Source of the DNA: Demequina phytophila | GTDB taxonomy: Bacteria; Actinomycetota; Actinomycetes; Actinomycetales; Demequinaceae | DNA: 64,000 nucleotides | Direction of reading: 5' to 3' | Assembly (NCBI RefSeq): GCF_000971135.1 | Contig: NZ_BBLW01000003.1 | Location: 344,903-408,902 of the forward strand | Shown here: positions 1 to 7,177 of the stretch, piece by piece | How positions within the stretch are numbered: position 1 is the first letter of the stretch | Layout of the letters: each line of letters starts with the position of its first letter | Translations under genes and position numbers: made by a program | The notes under the pieces: model-generated | Database searches by the model: none | Told to the model about the DNA's origin: nothing | Seen by the model: the letters and a program-made list of their open reading frames with translations, nothing else

Positions 1-140
1 CCGACGATCGGGAGGGCGCGCTCGATGACGTCGGCGGTCTCATCGAGGAAGTGGTGAAGCGGGAGGCCGGCGCGTGACAGGACATCGATGTCGCTGCGTG
101 CGCGTCCCAGCGCGAGCTGGGCGGACGTGGGGCTCGGCAT
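1..140 (-). CDS. LuxR-family transcriptional regulator, N-terminal fragment
   Basis: The gene runs off the left edge; only the first 46 codons are visible, beginning MPSPTSAQLALGRARSDIDV and continuing with a helical stretch (LPLHHFLDETADVIERALPI). This resembles the N-terminus of LuxR-family regulators that sit divergently beside BBE-like oxidoreductases, but the C-terminal helix-turn-helix is outside the window, so the family call is inference. The ATG at 138-140 lies six bases after a CACACT box on the minus strand, matching the leaderless pattern used by many genes here. It diverges from the flavin oxidoreductase at 288; the 147-bp gap holds a nested palindrome (172-221) that could be the regulator's binding site. 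Confidence 0.5.
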   Translation of the reverse strand, partial: MPSPTSAQLALGRARSDIDVLSRAGLPLHHFLDETADVIERALPIV

Positions 141-171
141 GAGACGAGTGTGCGCCTGTCCGATTCGTCAC

Positions 172-221
172 GCTATCCCACATTTCTGGGGGTGTGGGAA
201 ATCCCTGGACCGCGGGATAGC
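172..221. promoter_or_regulatory. Nested palindrome in divergent promoter region
   Basis: Outer arms GCTATCCC (172-179) and GGGATAGC (214-221) are perfect complements. Inside lie TCCCACA (176-182) and TGTGGGA (193-199), also perfect. The site sits between the divergent regulator fragment and the flavin oxidoreductase and is the natural candidate operator for that regulator. Confidence 0.5.
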
Positions 222-287
222 CCCGGGGCGGCGAGGCGGCGCACGCTGGTCGCCGTCCACCGGCTTCACCCACACCAAGGAACCATC

Positions 288-1658
288 ATGACCATCCAGC
301 AATCCCTCGCCACGACCGCGCGGCTGTCCGACCTGCTCGGTGACCGCATCGTCCTTCCGGGAGACGCCGCCTACGAGTCCGCAAGGCTCCCCTGGAACCG
401 CGCGATCGACCAGCGGCCCTTCGCGGTCGCGCGGCCCGAGTCCGCCGAGGACGTGGTCGACATCGTGCGCGCCGCCGCATCGGTGGGCCTCCGCGTCGCG
501 CCCCAGTCCACCGGCCACGGTGCCGGCGCGCTCGCGGACTCCGACCTGTCCGACGCGATCCTGCTCAGCCTCGCCGGCCTGCGGGGCGTCACCGTCGACC
601 CCGAGGCGCGTACCGCGCGGGTCCTCGGCGGCTCGCAGTGGAACGACGTGGTCGCACAGGCCGCGCCGCACGGCCTCACCGCGATGCACGGCAGCGCCGG
701 GGACGTCGGCGTGGTCGGCTACTCCCTGAGCGGCGGGCTGTCGTTCTTCGCACGGACCCACGGGCTCGCGGTCAACTCCGTCCGCGCGGTGCAGATCGTC
801 ACCGCCGACGGGCGGCTGTTGCGCGCCAGCGCCGGCGAGAACTCGGAGCTCTTCTGGGCCGTGCGCGGAGGCTCGGGCGCGTTCGGCATCGTCGTGTCGA
901 TCGAGATCGAGCTCCTGCCGTACGGCGACCTGTTCGCCGGCATGCTCCTGTGGGACGCCTCACGCGCTGTCGAGGTGGCGCACGCATGGTCGGCGTGGAC
1001 CGGCACCGCGCCCGAGAGCGTCTCGACGTCGCTACGGATCATGCACTTCCCGCCTCTGCCCGAGCTACCGCCCTTCCTGTCCGGTCGCAGCGTGGTGGTG
1101 ATCGACGGCGTGGTCCTCGAGGGGGACGATGCCGCGGCCGGGATCATCGCGCCGTTGCGCGCGCTTTCGCCCGAGATGGATACCTTCGCGCGGATCCCGG
1201 CGGCCGATCTGGTCCACATGCACATGGATCCGCCGGAGCCGTCGCCGGCGATGTCGGCGGGCGCGATGCTCGAGGCGTTCGCCGGCAGCGCGGTGGACGC
1301 GTGGCTCGCCGCGGCCATGTCGACCGCGGGCCTGTCCTTCGCGGAGGTGCGTCACGTGGGAGGCGCCGCCGCGCGCAGGCCCGACGGCGCCGGGGCGGTC
1401 GGCTCGATCGCCGGCGACTACCTGCTCGCGGGCATCGCCATGGTGCCGTTCCCGGATCTCGCGCCCGTCGCCCACGGGGCGGTGCACGCGCTCGTGGCGG
1501 CCATGGCCGACTGGCACGCGCCGTCGCTCGCGCTGACGTTCATCGACGGTGGCGTGAGCCGGAAGCGGGGCTTCCGCGGCGCGATCGCGCGCCTGCGCGA
1601 GCTCAAGGCCGTCTACGACCCGGCCGGGATGTTCGCGGCCGGTCACCCTGTGGACTGA
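288..1658 (+). CDS. FAD-binding BBE-like oxidoreductase
   Basis: A 456-residue flavoprotein of the berberine-bridge-enzyme/6-hydroxynicotine-oxidase type (FAD_binding_4 fold). The N-terminal half carries the FAD region: PFAVARPESAEDVVDIVRAA, then SVGLRVAPQSTGHGAGAL, with the His-containing TGHG loop and later GDVGVVGYSLSGGLSFFART. The C-terminus ends with the usual KAVYDPAGMFAAGHPV segment. Substrate cannot be read from sequence; relatives oxidise alcohols, sugars or alkaloids. The ATG at 288 is chosen because AAGGA lies 6 to 7 bases upstream and the FAD domain starts soon after; upstream in-frame codons overlap the promoter palindrome. Codon 279-282 contains a copy of the GGGACGATGC decamer (1123-1132). 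Confidence 0.85.
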   Translation: MTIQQSLATTARLSDLLGDRIVLPGDAAYESARLPWNRAIDQRPFAVARPESAEDVVDIVRAAASVGLRVAPQSTGHGAGALADSDLSDAILLSLAGLRGVTVDPEARTARVLGGSQWNDVVAQAAPHGLTAMHGSAGDVGVVGYSLSGGLSFFARTHGLAVNSVRAVQIVTADGRLLRASAGENSELFWAVRGGSGAFGIVVSIEIELLPYGDLFAGMLLWDASRAVEVAHAWSAWTGTAPESVSTSLRIMHFPPLPELPPFLSGRSVVVIDGVVLEGDDAAAGIIAPLRALSPEMDTFARIPAADLVHMHMDPPEPSPAMSAGAMLEAFAGSAVDAWLAAAMSTAGLSFAEVRHVGGAAARRPDGAGAVGSIAGDYLLAGIAMVPFPDLAPVAHGAVHALVAAMADWHAPSLALTFIDGGVSRKRGFRGAIARLRELKAVYDPAGMFAAGHPVD

Positions 1659-1689
1659 CGGCGGCACCGAACGCCGCGGTCTCCAACGG

Positions 1690-2037
1690 TCAGGCGGGCT
1701 GCGCGACCCTGCGGCGGTCGCGCAGCCGGACCGCGATCACCGCGGCGCACAGCGCGAGCGCGAACGTCGCGGCGTTGCCTACGTACGCGAAGCCTGTCGG
1801 GGTCACCACCGCGACGAGCGCCGCGACGGCGGCCCAGGTCCAACGGCCGTCGCGGACCAGCAAGGCTGCCGCGAACGAGCAGGCCAGCCCCGCCGCGAGG
1901 CACGCCCCGATGACCAGGTGAGCTCCCGCGTCAGCCGTGGGCCACGCCGCGATCGTGAACCAGGCCGCGCCGCCCGCGAGCATGACGGTGCTCAGCACGG
2001 CGAGCACCCGTGATGAGCGCGCGAGCGAGGCGGTCAT
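1690..2037 (-). CDS. Small hypothetical membrane protein
   Basis: A 115-residue protein beginning MTASLARSSRVLAVLSTVML. Four hydrophobic segments are visible, roughly residues 8-28, 38-55, 63-82 and 85-103, followed by a basic tail (RLRDRRRVAQ), consistent with a four-helix inner-membrane protein with its C-terminus inside. No family is recognised. The start at 2037 is preferred over an upstream in-frame ATG at 2073 because TACAGT lies exactly six bases before it on the minus strand, the leaderless signature common in this window. It is convergent with the oxidoreductase ending at 1658. Confidence 0.65.
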   Translation of the reverse strand: MTASLARSSRVLAVLSTVMLAGGAAWFTIAAWPTADAGAHLVIGACLAAGLACSFAAALLVRDGRWTWAAVAALVAVVTPTGFAYVGNAATFALALCAAVIAVRLRDRRRVAQPA

Positions 2038-2100
2038 GCGGCGACTGTACCGGCGCGTCGTCCCTGGGTCCATGGCCGCGGGGGCGGCCCCTCCGGCGGG

Positions 2101-3138
2101 CTACAGCGCCACGCGCGCGAGGCGGTCGCGCAGCTCGGCGAGCGCGCGGAACGTCGTGTGGTTGAAGTCCGCGCCCAACTGGTTCGGCACGGTGACCAGC
2201 AGCGTGTCGGACTCCATCACCGCCTGGTCCTCGCGCAGCTCGCGCTCGAGCTTGTCGAGGTCGCCCACGTACGTCTTGCCGAACGTCGAGATCGTGTTGT
2301 CGATCTCGCCGATCTGGTCGCGGTTGCCGCCCATGCGGTCGCGCTCGAGGTACGGGTGGAAGTAGGTGTGGGACGCGTCGTCGACGATCGGCATGATGCT
2401 GCGCGACACGGATACCCGGGGCGTGCCAGGGTGGTCGCCCGCGCTCCAGCCGTCGCGGAACGCCTCGATCTGACGCGCCTGGACCACCCCGAGCGGCTCG
2501 CCCGTAGCCTCGAGCACCAGCGTCGAGGACATGAGGTGCATGCCCAGCTCGCCGGTGCGGCGCGCCGAGTCGATGCCGCCCGCGCCGTACCAGATGCGAT
2601 CGGCGAGGCCGGGGGAGAGAGGCTGGATCGGGAGCAGCTCGCCCTCGCGGATGTGCGCGCGGGGGCCGGGCTCGGCGACCCCGTCGCCGGCGATCGCCTC
2701 GCGGAAGCGCGCGATCCGGCGGGCGGCGTCCTCCACGGGGGTGTCGCCGAAGCCGAGCGGGTAGCCGAACGTGGCGGGGCCGTCCGCGGCGGGCTCCGGG
2801 CTGCCGCGGGACACGCCCAGCTGGAGCCTCCCGCCCGCGACCAGGTCGGCGGTCGCGGCCGCCTCCGCCATGTACAGCGGGTTCTCGTAGCGCATGTTGA
2901 TGACGCCGGTGCCCAGCTCGATGCGCTCGGTGCGCGCGCCCATCGCGGACAGCAGCGGGAACGGCGACGCGAGGCACTGCTCGAAGTGGTGGACCCGGAT
3001 CCACGCGCCGTCGATGCCCGCGTCCTCGGCGGCCTCCGCGAGGCGGATGGTGTCGAGCATGGCGTCGGACGCGGTGCGGACCTTCGAGCCGGGCGCGGCC
3101 GACCACCATCCGAATGACAGGAACCCGACTTTGCGCAC
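2101..3138 (-). CDS. LLM-class flavin-dependent oxidoreductase
   Basis: A 345-residue protein of the luciferase-like monooxygenase superfamily, which uses reduced FMN or F420. Family signatures include KVGFLSFGWW at the N-terminus, AEDAGIDGAWIRVHHFEQ, and the central AAATADLVAGGRLQLGVSRG, where the strand-loop typical of these TIM barrels is seen. Substrate is unknown. An ATG at 3153 is in frame, but the GTG at 3138 is chosen because AGGAGG lies six bases upstream of it and because the upstream ATG sits inside a palindromic operator (3153-3168). With the GTG start the operator lies just upstream of the ribosome-binding site, as expected for a repressor site. Confidence 0.8.
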   Translation of the reverse strand: MRKVGFLSFGWWSAAPGSKVRTASDAMLDTIRLAEAAEDAGIDGAWIRVHHFEQCLASPFPLLSAMGARTERIELGTGVINMRYENPLYMAEAAATADLVAGGRLQLGVSRGSPEPAADGPATFGYPLGFGDTPVEDAARRIARFREAIAGDGVAEPGPRAHIREGELLPIQPLSPGLADRIWYGAGGIDSARRTGELGMHLMSSTLVLEATGEPLGVVQARQIEAFRDGWSAGDHPGTPRVSVSRSIMPIVDDASHTYFHPYLERDRMGGNRDQIGEIDNTISTFGKTYVGDLDKLERELREDQAVMESDTLLVTVPNQLGADFNHTTFRALAELRDRLARVAL

Positions 3139-3152
3139 GCCACGCCTCCTCA

Positions 3153-3168
3153 TGTTGACGTGTCAACA
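3153..3168. promoter_or_regulatory. Palindromic operator upstream of luciferase-like gene
   Basis: TGTTGAC-GT-GTCAACA is a perfect 7-bp inverted repeat with a 2-bp centre. It lies directly upstream of the AGGAGG of the minus-strand oxidoreductase gene. The size and symmetry suit a TetR- or MarR-type repressor; no such gene is in the window. Confidence 0.55.
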
Positions 3169-3310
3169 ATACTGCGCGCCGCCCGCGGTTCGGTCCGCAC
3201 GGTCTCACCCGCGACACGCCGCCATCCAGCCCATTCTCGCGCGGGACCCTCCGCGTGTCGCGGCGGCGACCGTGCGGAACGGAGTGGGTGCGGGTCGCTA
3301 GCCTGAGCCC

Positions 3311-4294
3311 ATGATCACCGTCCGCCGCGTGGATGCCGACGACCCCGACGCCCACGCCCTGTGGGCGGAGCAGCAGGCCGACCTCGCACGCCGCTACGAC
3401 AGCCCCGACCTGGTGCTCGAGACCCGCTTCCCGACGCTCGTCGCGTCGCTGGTGGGGTACGCCGAGGACGGGGAGCCCGTGGCGAGCGCCGTCATGCGCT
3501 GGTCGCCCTACCCGACCGGCGCCGGATCGATCGAGCTCAAGCGCCTGTTCGTGCGCCCGGGCCACCGGGGCAACGGCCACTCCAAGGTGATGATGGGCGC
3601 CGCCGAGGCGATCGCTCGACGCGCCGGCGCCACGCGCATCGTGCTCGAGACCGGCACGGAGCAGCCCGAGGCGCTCGCTCTCTACGACCGCCTGGGCTAC
3701 ACCCGCATCCCGGGCTACGGCGAGTACAAGGATGAGCCCGACTCCATCTGCTACGGGCTCGACCTGCCCCTCCGCGTCCTGGTGCTCACGGGCGCGATGG
3801 GTGCGGGCAAGACGTCCGTGGCGGAGTCCGCTCACACCGCCCTCGCGCTGCGCGGCGCCCGCACCGTGTTCGTCGACGCGGACACGCTGTGCGAGGCGTA
3901 TCCGTCCCCGCCGAACGACATGGTTAACCAGGCGCTGCTCCTCGAATGCCTGATGGCGCTCGCCCCGGTGCACCGGCGCCACGGCTTCGGGCTGCTGGTG
4001 ATGCCGCGCATCCTCGAGGACTCCGCCGACCGCGACGCCATCGCGCACGCGCTCGCCGGGCCGGGCGGCCCCGCGGACGTCACCGTGGTCCGCGTGACCG
4101 CGCCGCTCGAGGAACGCGTCGCCCGCCTGCGCCGACGCGAGACGTCCGAACGCTGGCTCGACTGGGCCGTGCCCCGCACCGCCGAGCAGGGCGACGAGCT
4201 CGAGGACCTCGGGATCGACGACGCCGTGGTGGACAACAGCGGACGGTCCCCCGACGAGTCCGCCGCCGAGGCACTGGACGTGGTGGGCTGGTGA
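3311..4294 (+). CDS. GNAT acetyltransferase fused to P-loop kinase-like domain
   Basis: A 327-residue two-domain protein. Residues 1-152 form a GNAT N-acetyltransferase: IELKRLFVRPGHRGNGHSKV carries the acetyl-CoA pyrophosphate loop (R/Q-x-x-G-x-G type), followed by RIVLETGTEQPEALALYDRLGYTRI. From about residue 156 a second domain starts like an independent protein, LRVLVLTGAMGAGKTSVAES, with a Walker A loop GAMGAGKTS and a later acidic strand TVFVDADTL, resembling small-molecule or nucleoside kinases. TAGCCT lies six bases before the ATG, so the mRNA is probably leaderless. The stop overlaps the GTG of the amidohydrolase gene (GTGA), implying coupled translation. Substrates are unknown. Confidence 0.75.
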   Translation: MITVRRVDADDPDAHALWAEQQADLARRYDSPDLVLETRFPTLVASLVGYAEDGEPVASAVMRWSPYPTGAGSIELKRLFVRPGHRGNGHSKVMMGAAEAIARRAGATRIVLETGTEQPEALALYDRLGYTRIPGYGEYKDEPDSICYGLDLPLRVLVLTGAMGAGKTSVAESAHTALALRGARTVFVDADTLCEAYPSPPNDMVNQALLLECLMALAPVHRRHGFGLLVMPRILEDSADRDAIAHALAGPGGPADVTVVRVTAPLEERVARLRRRETSERWLDWAVPRTAEQGDELEDLGIDDAVVDNSGRSPDESAAEALDVVGW

Positions 4295-5943
4295 GCGTGG
4301 GCGCGGTGCTGATCCGCAACGGCCGGCCGTGGTCCGACGGCATGTTCCTTGCCGGGGATGCGGTCCTCGCCGTGAACGGCCGCGTCGCCGCGGTGGGCGA
4401 GGGCGACGGCCTGGCGGCGCGGGACGATGCGGCGGGAGCCCTGGTCGTGGACGCTCGCGGCGGCCTGGTGCACCCGGGCTTCGCCGATGCGCACGTCCAT
4501 GCGGCGATGGCGGGCATCGAGATGCTCGGCCTCGACGTGAGCGGCGCGCACGGGGCCGAGGCGTGCCTCGCGCTGGTGGCCGCGCATGCGGCGAGCCACG
4601 AGGGTCCGTGGATCGTCGGCGGCGGCTGGCACATGTCCGACTACGTCGGCGGCACGCCCACCGCGCGGGCGCTCGACGCCGCCACCGGCGACGTGCCCGC
4701 GTTCCTGGTCAACGCCGACCACCACGGTGCCTGGGTCAATACCGCGGCGCTGCGTGCGGCGGGCATCGACGCCTCGACGCCGGATCCCGAGGACGGCCGC
4801 ATCGAACGCGATGCGGCAGGGAACCCGACCGGCACGCTCCACGAGGGCGCCATGGCGCTGGTCGAGCCCTCCCTCCCTCCCGTGACCGCGGAGGCCGCGC
4901 GGGCGGGATTGGCCGCCGCCGCATCGTCCCTCCTGGGATACGGGGTGACGGCGTGGCAGGAGGCGATCGTGGGGGAGTACGGCGGCCACCGGGACGCCTC
5001 GGACGCCTACGGCGACCTGCTGGAGGCCGGCGCGTTCGCGGCGCGGGTGTCGGGCGCGCTGTGGGTGCCGCGGGACGTCACGGTCGAGGGCGTGCCGGCG
5101 CTCGTCGAGGACTTCGTGAGGCGGCGCGACGCGAACGCCGCGCGCGGCTTCGACACCTCGAGCGCCAAGATCATGGTCGACGGCGTGGCCGAGAACCGCA
5201 CGGCCGCGATGCACGAGCCCTACCTGGAGGACGGCTGCGACTGCGCGCGCGACGGCGCGACCGGGCGCGGCATCGCGTACTTCGGCCGGGATGTCCTCGC
5301 CGCCGTGACGGCCGCGCTCGCGGCCGCGGGATTCGCGCTGCACTTCCATGCGATCGGCGACCGGGCGGTCACCGAGGCGCTCGACGCCGTCGAGGCGATC
5401 CCCGCCGCCGACCGCAGCCGACGCCGCCACCACATCGCCCACGTCCAGGTGGTCGACCCGGCGGACATCCCGCGCCTCGCCACGCTCGGGGTCACGGTCA
5501 ACGCGCAGGCCCTGTGGGCGCGCAACGAGGCCCAGATGACCGAGCTCACCGTGCCGATCCTGGGCGAGCGGCGCGCCGCGTGGCAGTACCCGTTCGGGTC
5601 GTTCCTGCGCGCGGGCGCGGCGCTCGCGATGGGCTCCGATTGGCCGGTGTCCACCCCGGACCCGTGGCAGGCGATCCACACCGCGGTGACGCGCAGGGAG
5701 CCCCGCTCGGATGCGCCGCCGCTCAACCCGGGCGAGGCTCTCACGCTCGCGGAGGCGCTGCGCGCGTACACCGCCGGTTCCCACCGATTGCTCGGGCTCG
5801 ACGGCTCGGGCGTGCTCGAGGTGGGCGCGCGGGCCGACCTGTGCGTCGCCTCGCGCGACCCGTTCGCGGGCGATCCCGAGGAGATCTGGACCACGCGCAC
5901 CGTGGTGACGGTGCTGGGCGGCGAGGTGGTCGCGCGCGCGTGA
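4291..5943 (+). CDS. Amidohydrolase family protein (YtcJ-like)
   Basis: A 550-residue metal-dependent hydrolase of the amidohydrolase_3/YtcJ group, to which N-substituted formamide deformylase belongs. The metal-binding H-x-H occurs in HPGFADAHVHAAMAG (about residues 61-73), further histidines in ALHFHAIGDRAVTEALDAV and HHIAHVQVVDP, and the late Asp in AMGSDWPVSTPDPW. The C-terminal GVLEVGARADLCVASRDPF closes the beta-sandwich typical of the family. The GTG at 4291 overlaps the stop of the GNAT-kinase gene by four bases and restores the N-terminal strand AVLIRNGRPWSDG. Two decamer copies lie inside (4421 and 4921). The physiological substrate is unknown. Confidence 0.8.
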   Translation: MSVGAVLIRNGRPWSDGMFLAGDAVLAVNGRVAAVGEGDGLAARDDAAGALVVDARGGLVHPGFADAHVHAAMAGIEMLGLDVSGAHGAEACLALVAAHAASHEGPWIVGGGWHMSDYVGGTPTARALDAATGDVPAFLVNADHHGAWVNTAALRAAGIDASTPDPEDGRIERDAAGNPTGTLHEGAMALVEPSLPPVTAEAARAGLAAAASSLLGYGVTAWQEAIVGEYGGHRDASDAYGDLLEAGAFAARVSGALWVPRDVTVEGVPALVEDFVRRRDANAARGFDTSSAKIMVDGVAENRTAAMHEPYLEDGCDCARDGATGRGIAYFGRDVLAAVTAALAAAGFALHFHAIGDRAVTEALDAVEAIPAADRSRRRHHIAHVQVVDPADIPRLATLGVTVNAQALWARNEAQMTELTVPILGERRAAWQYPFGSFLRAGAALAMGSDWPVSTPDPWQAIHTAVTRREPRSDAPPLNPGEALTLAEALRAYTAGSHRLLGLDGSGVLEVGARADLCVASRDPFAGDPEEIWTTRTVVTVLGGEVVARA

Positions 5944-5959
5944 CCGCGGCGACGCGCGC

Positions 5960-6661
5960 TCAGTCCTCGAGCGCGAACCGCACGGCCGCCTGAGCGTGCA
6001 GCGCGAGCGCGTCGAAGTACGGCACGTCCACGTCCTCGGCGGTCATCACCATGGGGATCTCGGTGCAGCCGGCGATCACGCCGCCGGCGCCGCGCGCCAC
6101 CAGCTCCGCGGTCGCCTTGCGCGTGAGGGCGCGGCCCTCGTCCTCCACCACGCCGCGCGCGAGCTTGTCGTAGATGAGGGAGTGGACCTCGGCGAGGCGG
6201 GGCTCGTCGGGCACGAGCGCCTCGACGCCGCCCGCCGCGAGCCGCTCGCGGTAGAACGGCATCCGCATGGTGAAGCCCGTGCCGAGCAGCGCGACCGTCG
6301 ACAGCCCGGCCGCGCGGATCGCGGCGGCCGTCTCGTCGATCACGTTGATGACCGGGACCTGCGCGGCGGCCTCCACCTCGTCCGCGATGACGTGCATCGT
6401 GTTGGCGCAGATGAGGATCGCCTCCGCGCCGCCGTCGACCAGCCAGCGCGCGTCGCGCCCGAAGGTGGCCGCGAGACCGTCCCACTCGCCCGCCTCCTGG
6501 GCTGCGGCGATGGCGCCGAAGTCGTAGTGGCGGATCACCAGGTCCGCGGTGCGGCCCGGCAGCGTCTCCGCGACGCCCTCGTGCAGCAGCGTCTCGTAGA
6601 CCAGCGTCGAGTGCCACGTGATGCCGCCCAGCAGGCCGATGCGTCGAGGAGAGGTGCGCAT
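5960..6661 (-). CDS. Aspartate/glutamate racemase family protein
   Basis: A 233-residue cofactor-independent racemase of the Asp/Glu superfamily. It begins RIGLLGGITWHSTLVYE, the family's GGMSxxST-like motif, and has the two catalytic cysteines in place: ILICANTMHVIADEV (about residue 82) and GGVIAGCTEIPMV (about residue 193). Such enzymes interconvert L- and D-amino acids; related members are amino-acid racemases of narrow or broad specificity, so the exact substrate is open. TAGGGT lies six bases before the ATG on the minus strand, supporting a leaderless start at 6661. It is convergent with the amidohydrolase, 16 bp apart, and diverges from the MerR gene. Confidence 0.8.
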   Translation of the reverse strand: MRTSPRRIGLLGGITWHSTLVYETLLHEGVAETLPGRTADLVIRHYDFGAIAAAQEAGEWDGLAATFGRDARWLVDGGAEAILICANTMHVIADEVEAAAQVPVINVIDETAAAIRAAGLSTVALLGTGFTMRMPFYRERLAAGGVEALVPDEPRLAEVHSLIYDKLARGVVEDEGRALTRKATAELVARGAGGVIAGCTEIPMVMTAEDVDVPYFDALALHAQAAVRFALED

Positions 6662-6748
6662 GCCTCGACCCTAGCCATGGCGATCGGTGCCACGGGGCGG
6701 GCCCTTGGCCCCTAGGCGACCCGGCGAACCTTCCCTTACGCTGTAACG

Positions 6749-7168
6749 ATGAAGATCGGAGAGCTCGCCTCCCTCGGGGGCGTCACCGCCAAGACCGTCC
6801 GCTACTACGAGAGCATCGGGCTGCTGCCCGAGCCGCAGCGCCGCACCAACGGCTACCGCGAGTACGGCGACGAGGCGCTCGACCGCCTGAGGTTCGTGCG
6901 CGACGCCCAGGCCTCGGGCCTCACGCTCGCCGAGGCGGGCGACATCCTCGACATGAAGGACCGCGGCGAGAGCACCTGCGAGCACTCCCGCGCCACCGTC
7001 GCGCGCCACCTCAAGGACATCGACGCGCAGATCGCGAGCCTGCTCGCCGCGAAGGCGGAGCTCACGGCGCTGTCGCGCCGCGCGGAGGCGCTCGACCCGG
7101 CGGAGTGCACGGACCCGCACCGCTGCCAGGTGCTCGCGCTTGACCTTCCCGCCGAGGGCAAGGTCTAG
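6749..7168 (+). CDS. MerR-family metal-responsive regulator (CueR-like)
   Basis: A 139-residue MerR-family activator. Residues 1-70 form the winged helix-turn-helix: MKIGELASLGGVTAKTVRYY followed by ESIGLLPEPQRRTNGYREYG. A long dimerisation helix follows, and the C-terminal loop has cysteines at AECTDPHRCQVL, besides STCEHSR earlier, which could bind a metal. It precedes a copper-type P-ATPase by 9 bp, and a MerR-type promoter with a 20-bp spacer overlaps its own 3' end, so copper-responsive activation of the ATPase is the best reading. The gene has no Shine-Dalgarno; TACGCT lies six bases before the ATG, so it looks leaderless. Confidence 0.85.
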   Translation: MKIGELASLGGVTAKTVRYYESIGLLPEPQRRTNGYREYGDEALDRLRFVRDAQASGLTLAEAGDILDMKDRGESTCEHSRATVARHLKDIDAQIASLLAAKAELTALSRRAEALDPAECTDPHRCQVLALDLPAEGKV

Positions 7169-7171
7169 CCT
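7140..7171 (+). promoter_or_regulatory. MerR-type promoter of the copper ATPase gene
   Basis: A -35 TTGACC (7140-7145) and a -10 TAGCCT (7166-7171) are separated by 20 bp, the long spacer typical of MerR-activated promoters. The spacer is spanned by ACCTT (7143-7147) and AAGGT (7160-7164), an arrangement like known CueR boxes. The start point predicted from the -10 box falls at the ATG (7178), giving a leaderless transcript. The promoter lies within the 3' end of the regulator gene. Confidence 0.75.
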
Positions 7172-7177
7172 GCCCGC

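Noticed and set aside
638..1921. 427-codon plus-strand frame inside the BBE-like gene
   Set aside because: Arg-rich product in a shifted frame of a well-supported flavoprotein.
1931..4048. 705-codon minus-strand frame spanning two clear genes
   Set aside because: It runs through the luciferase-like gene in another frame and through the GNAT gene antisense; product is Arg/Pro/His-rich and matches no family.
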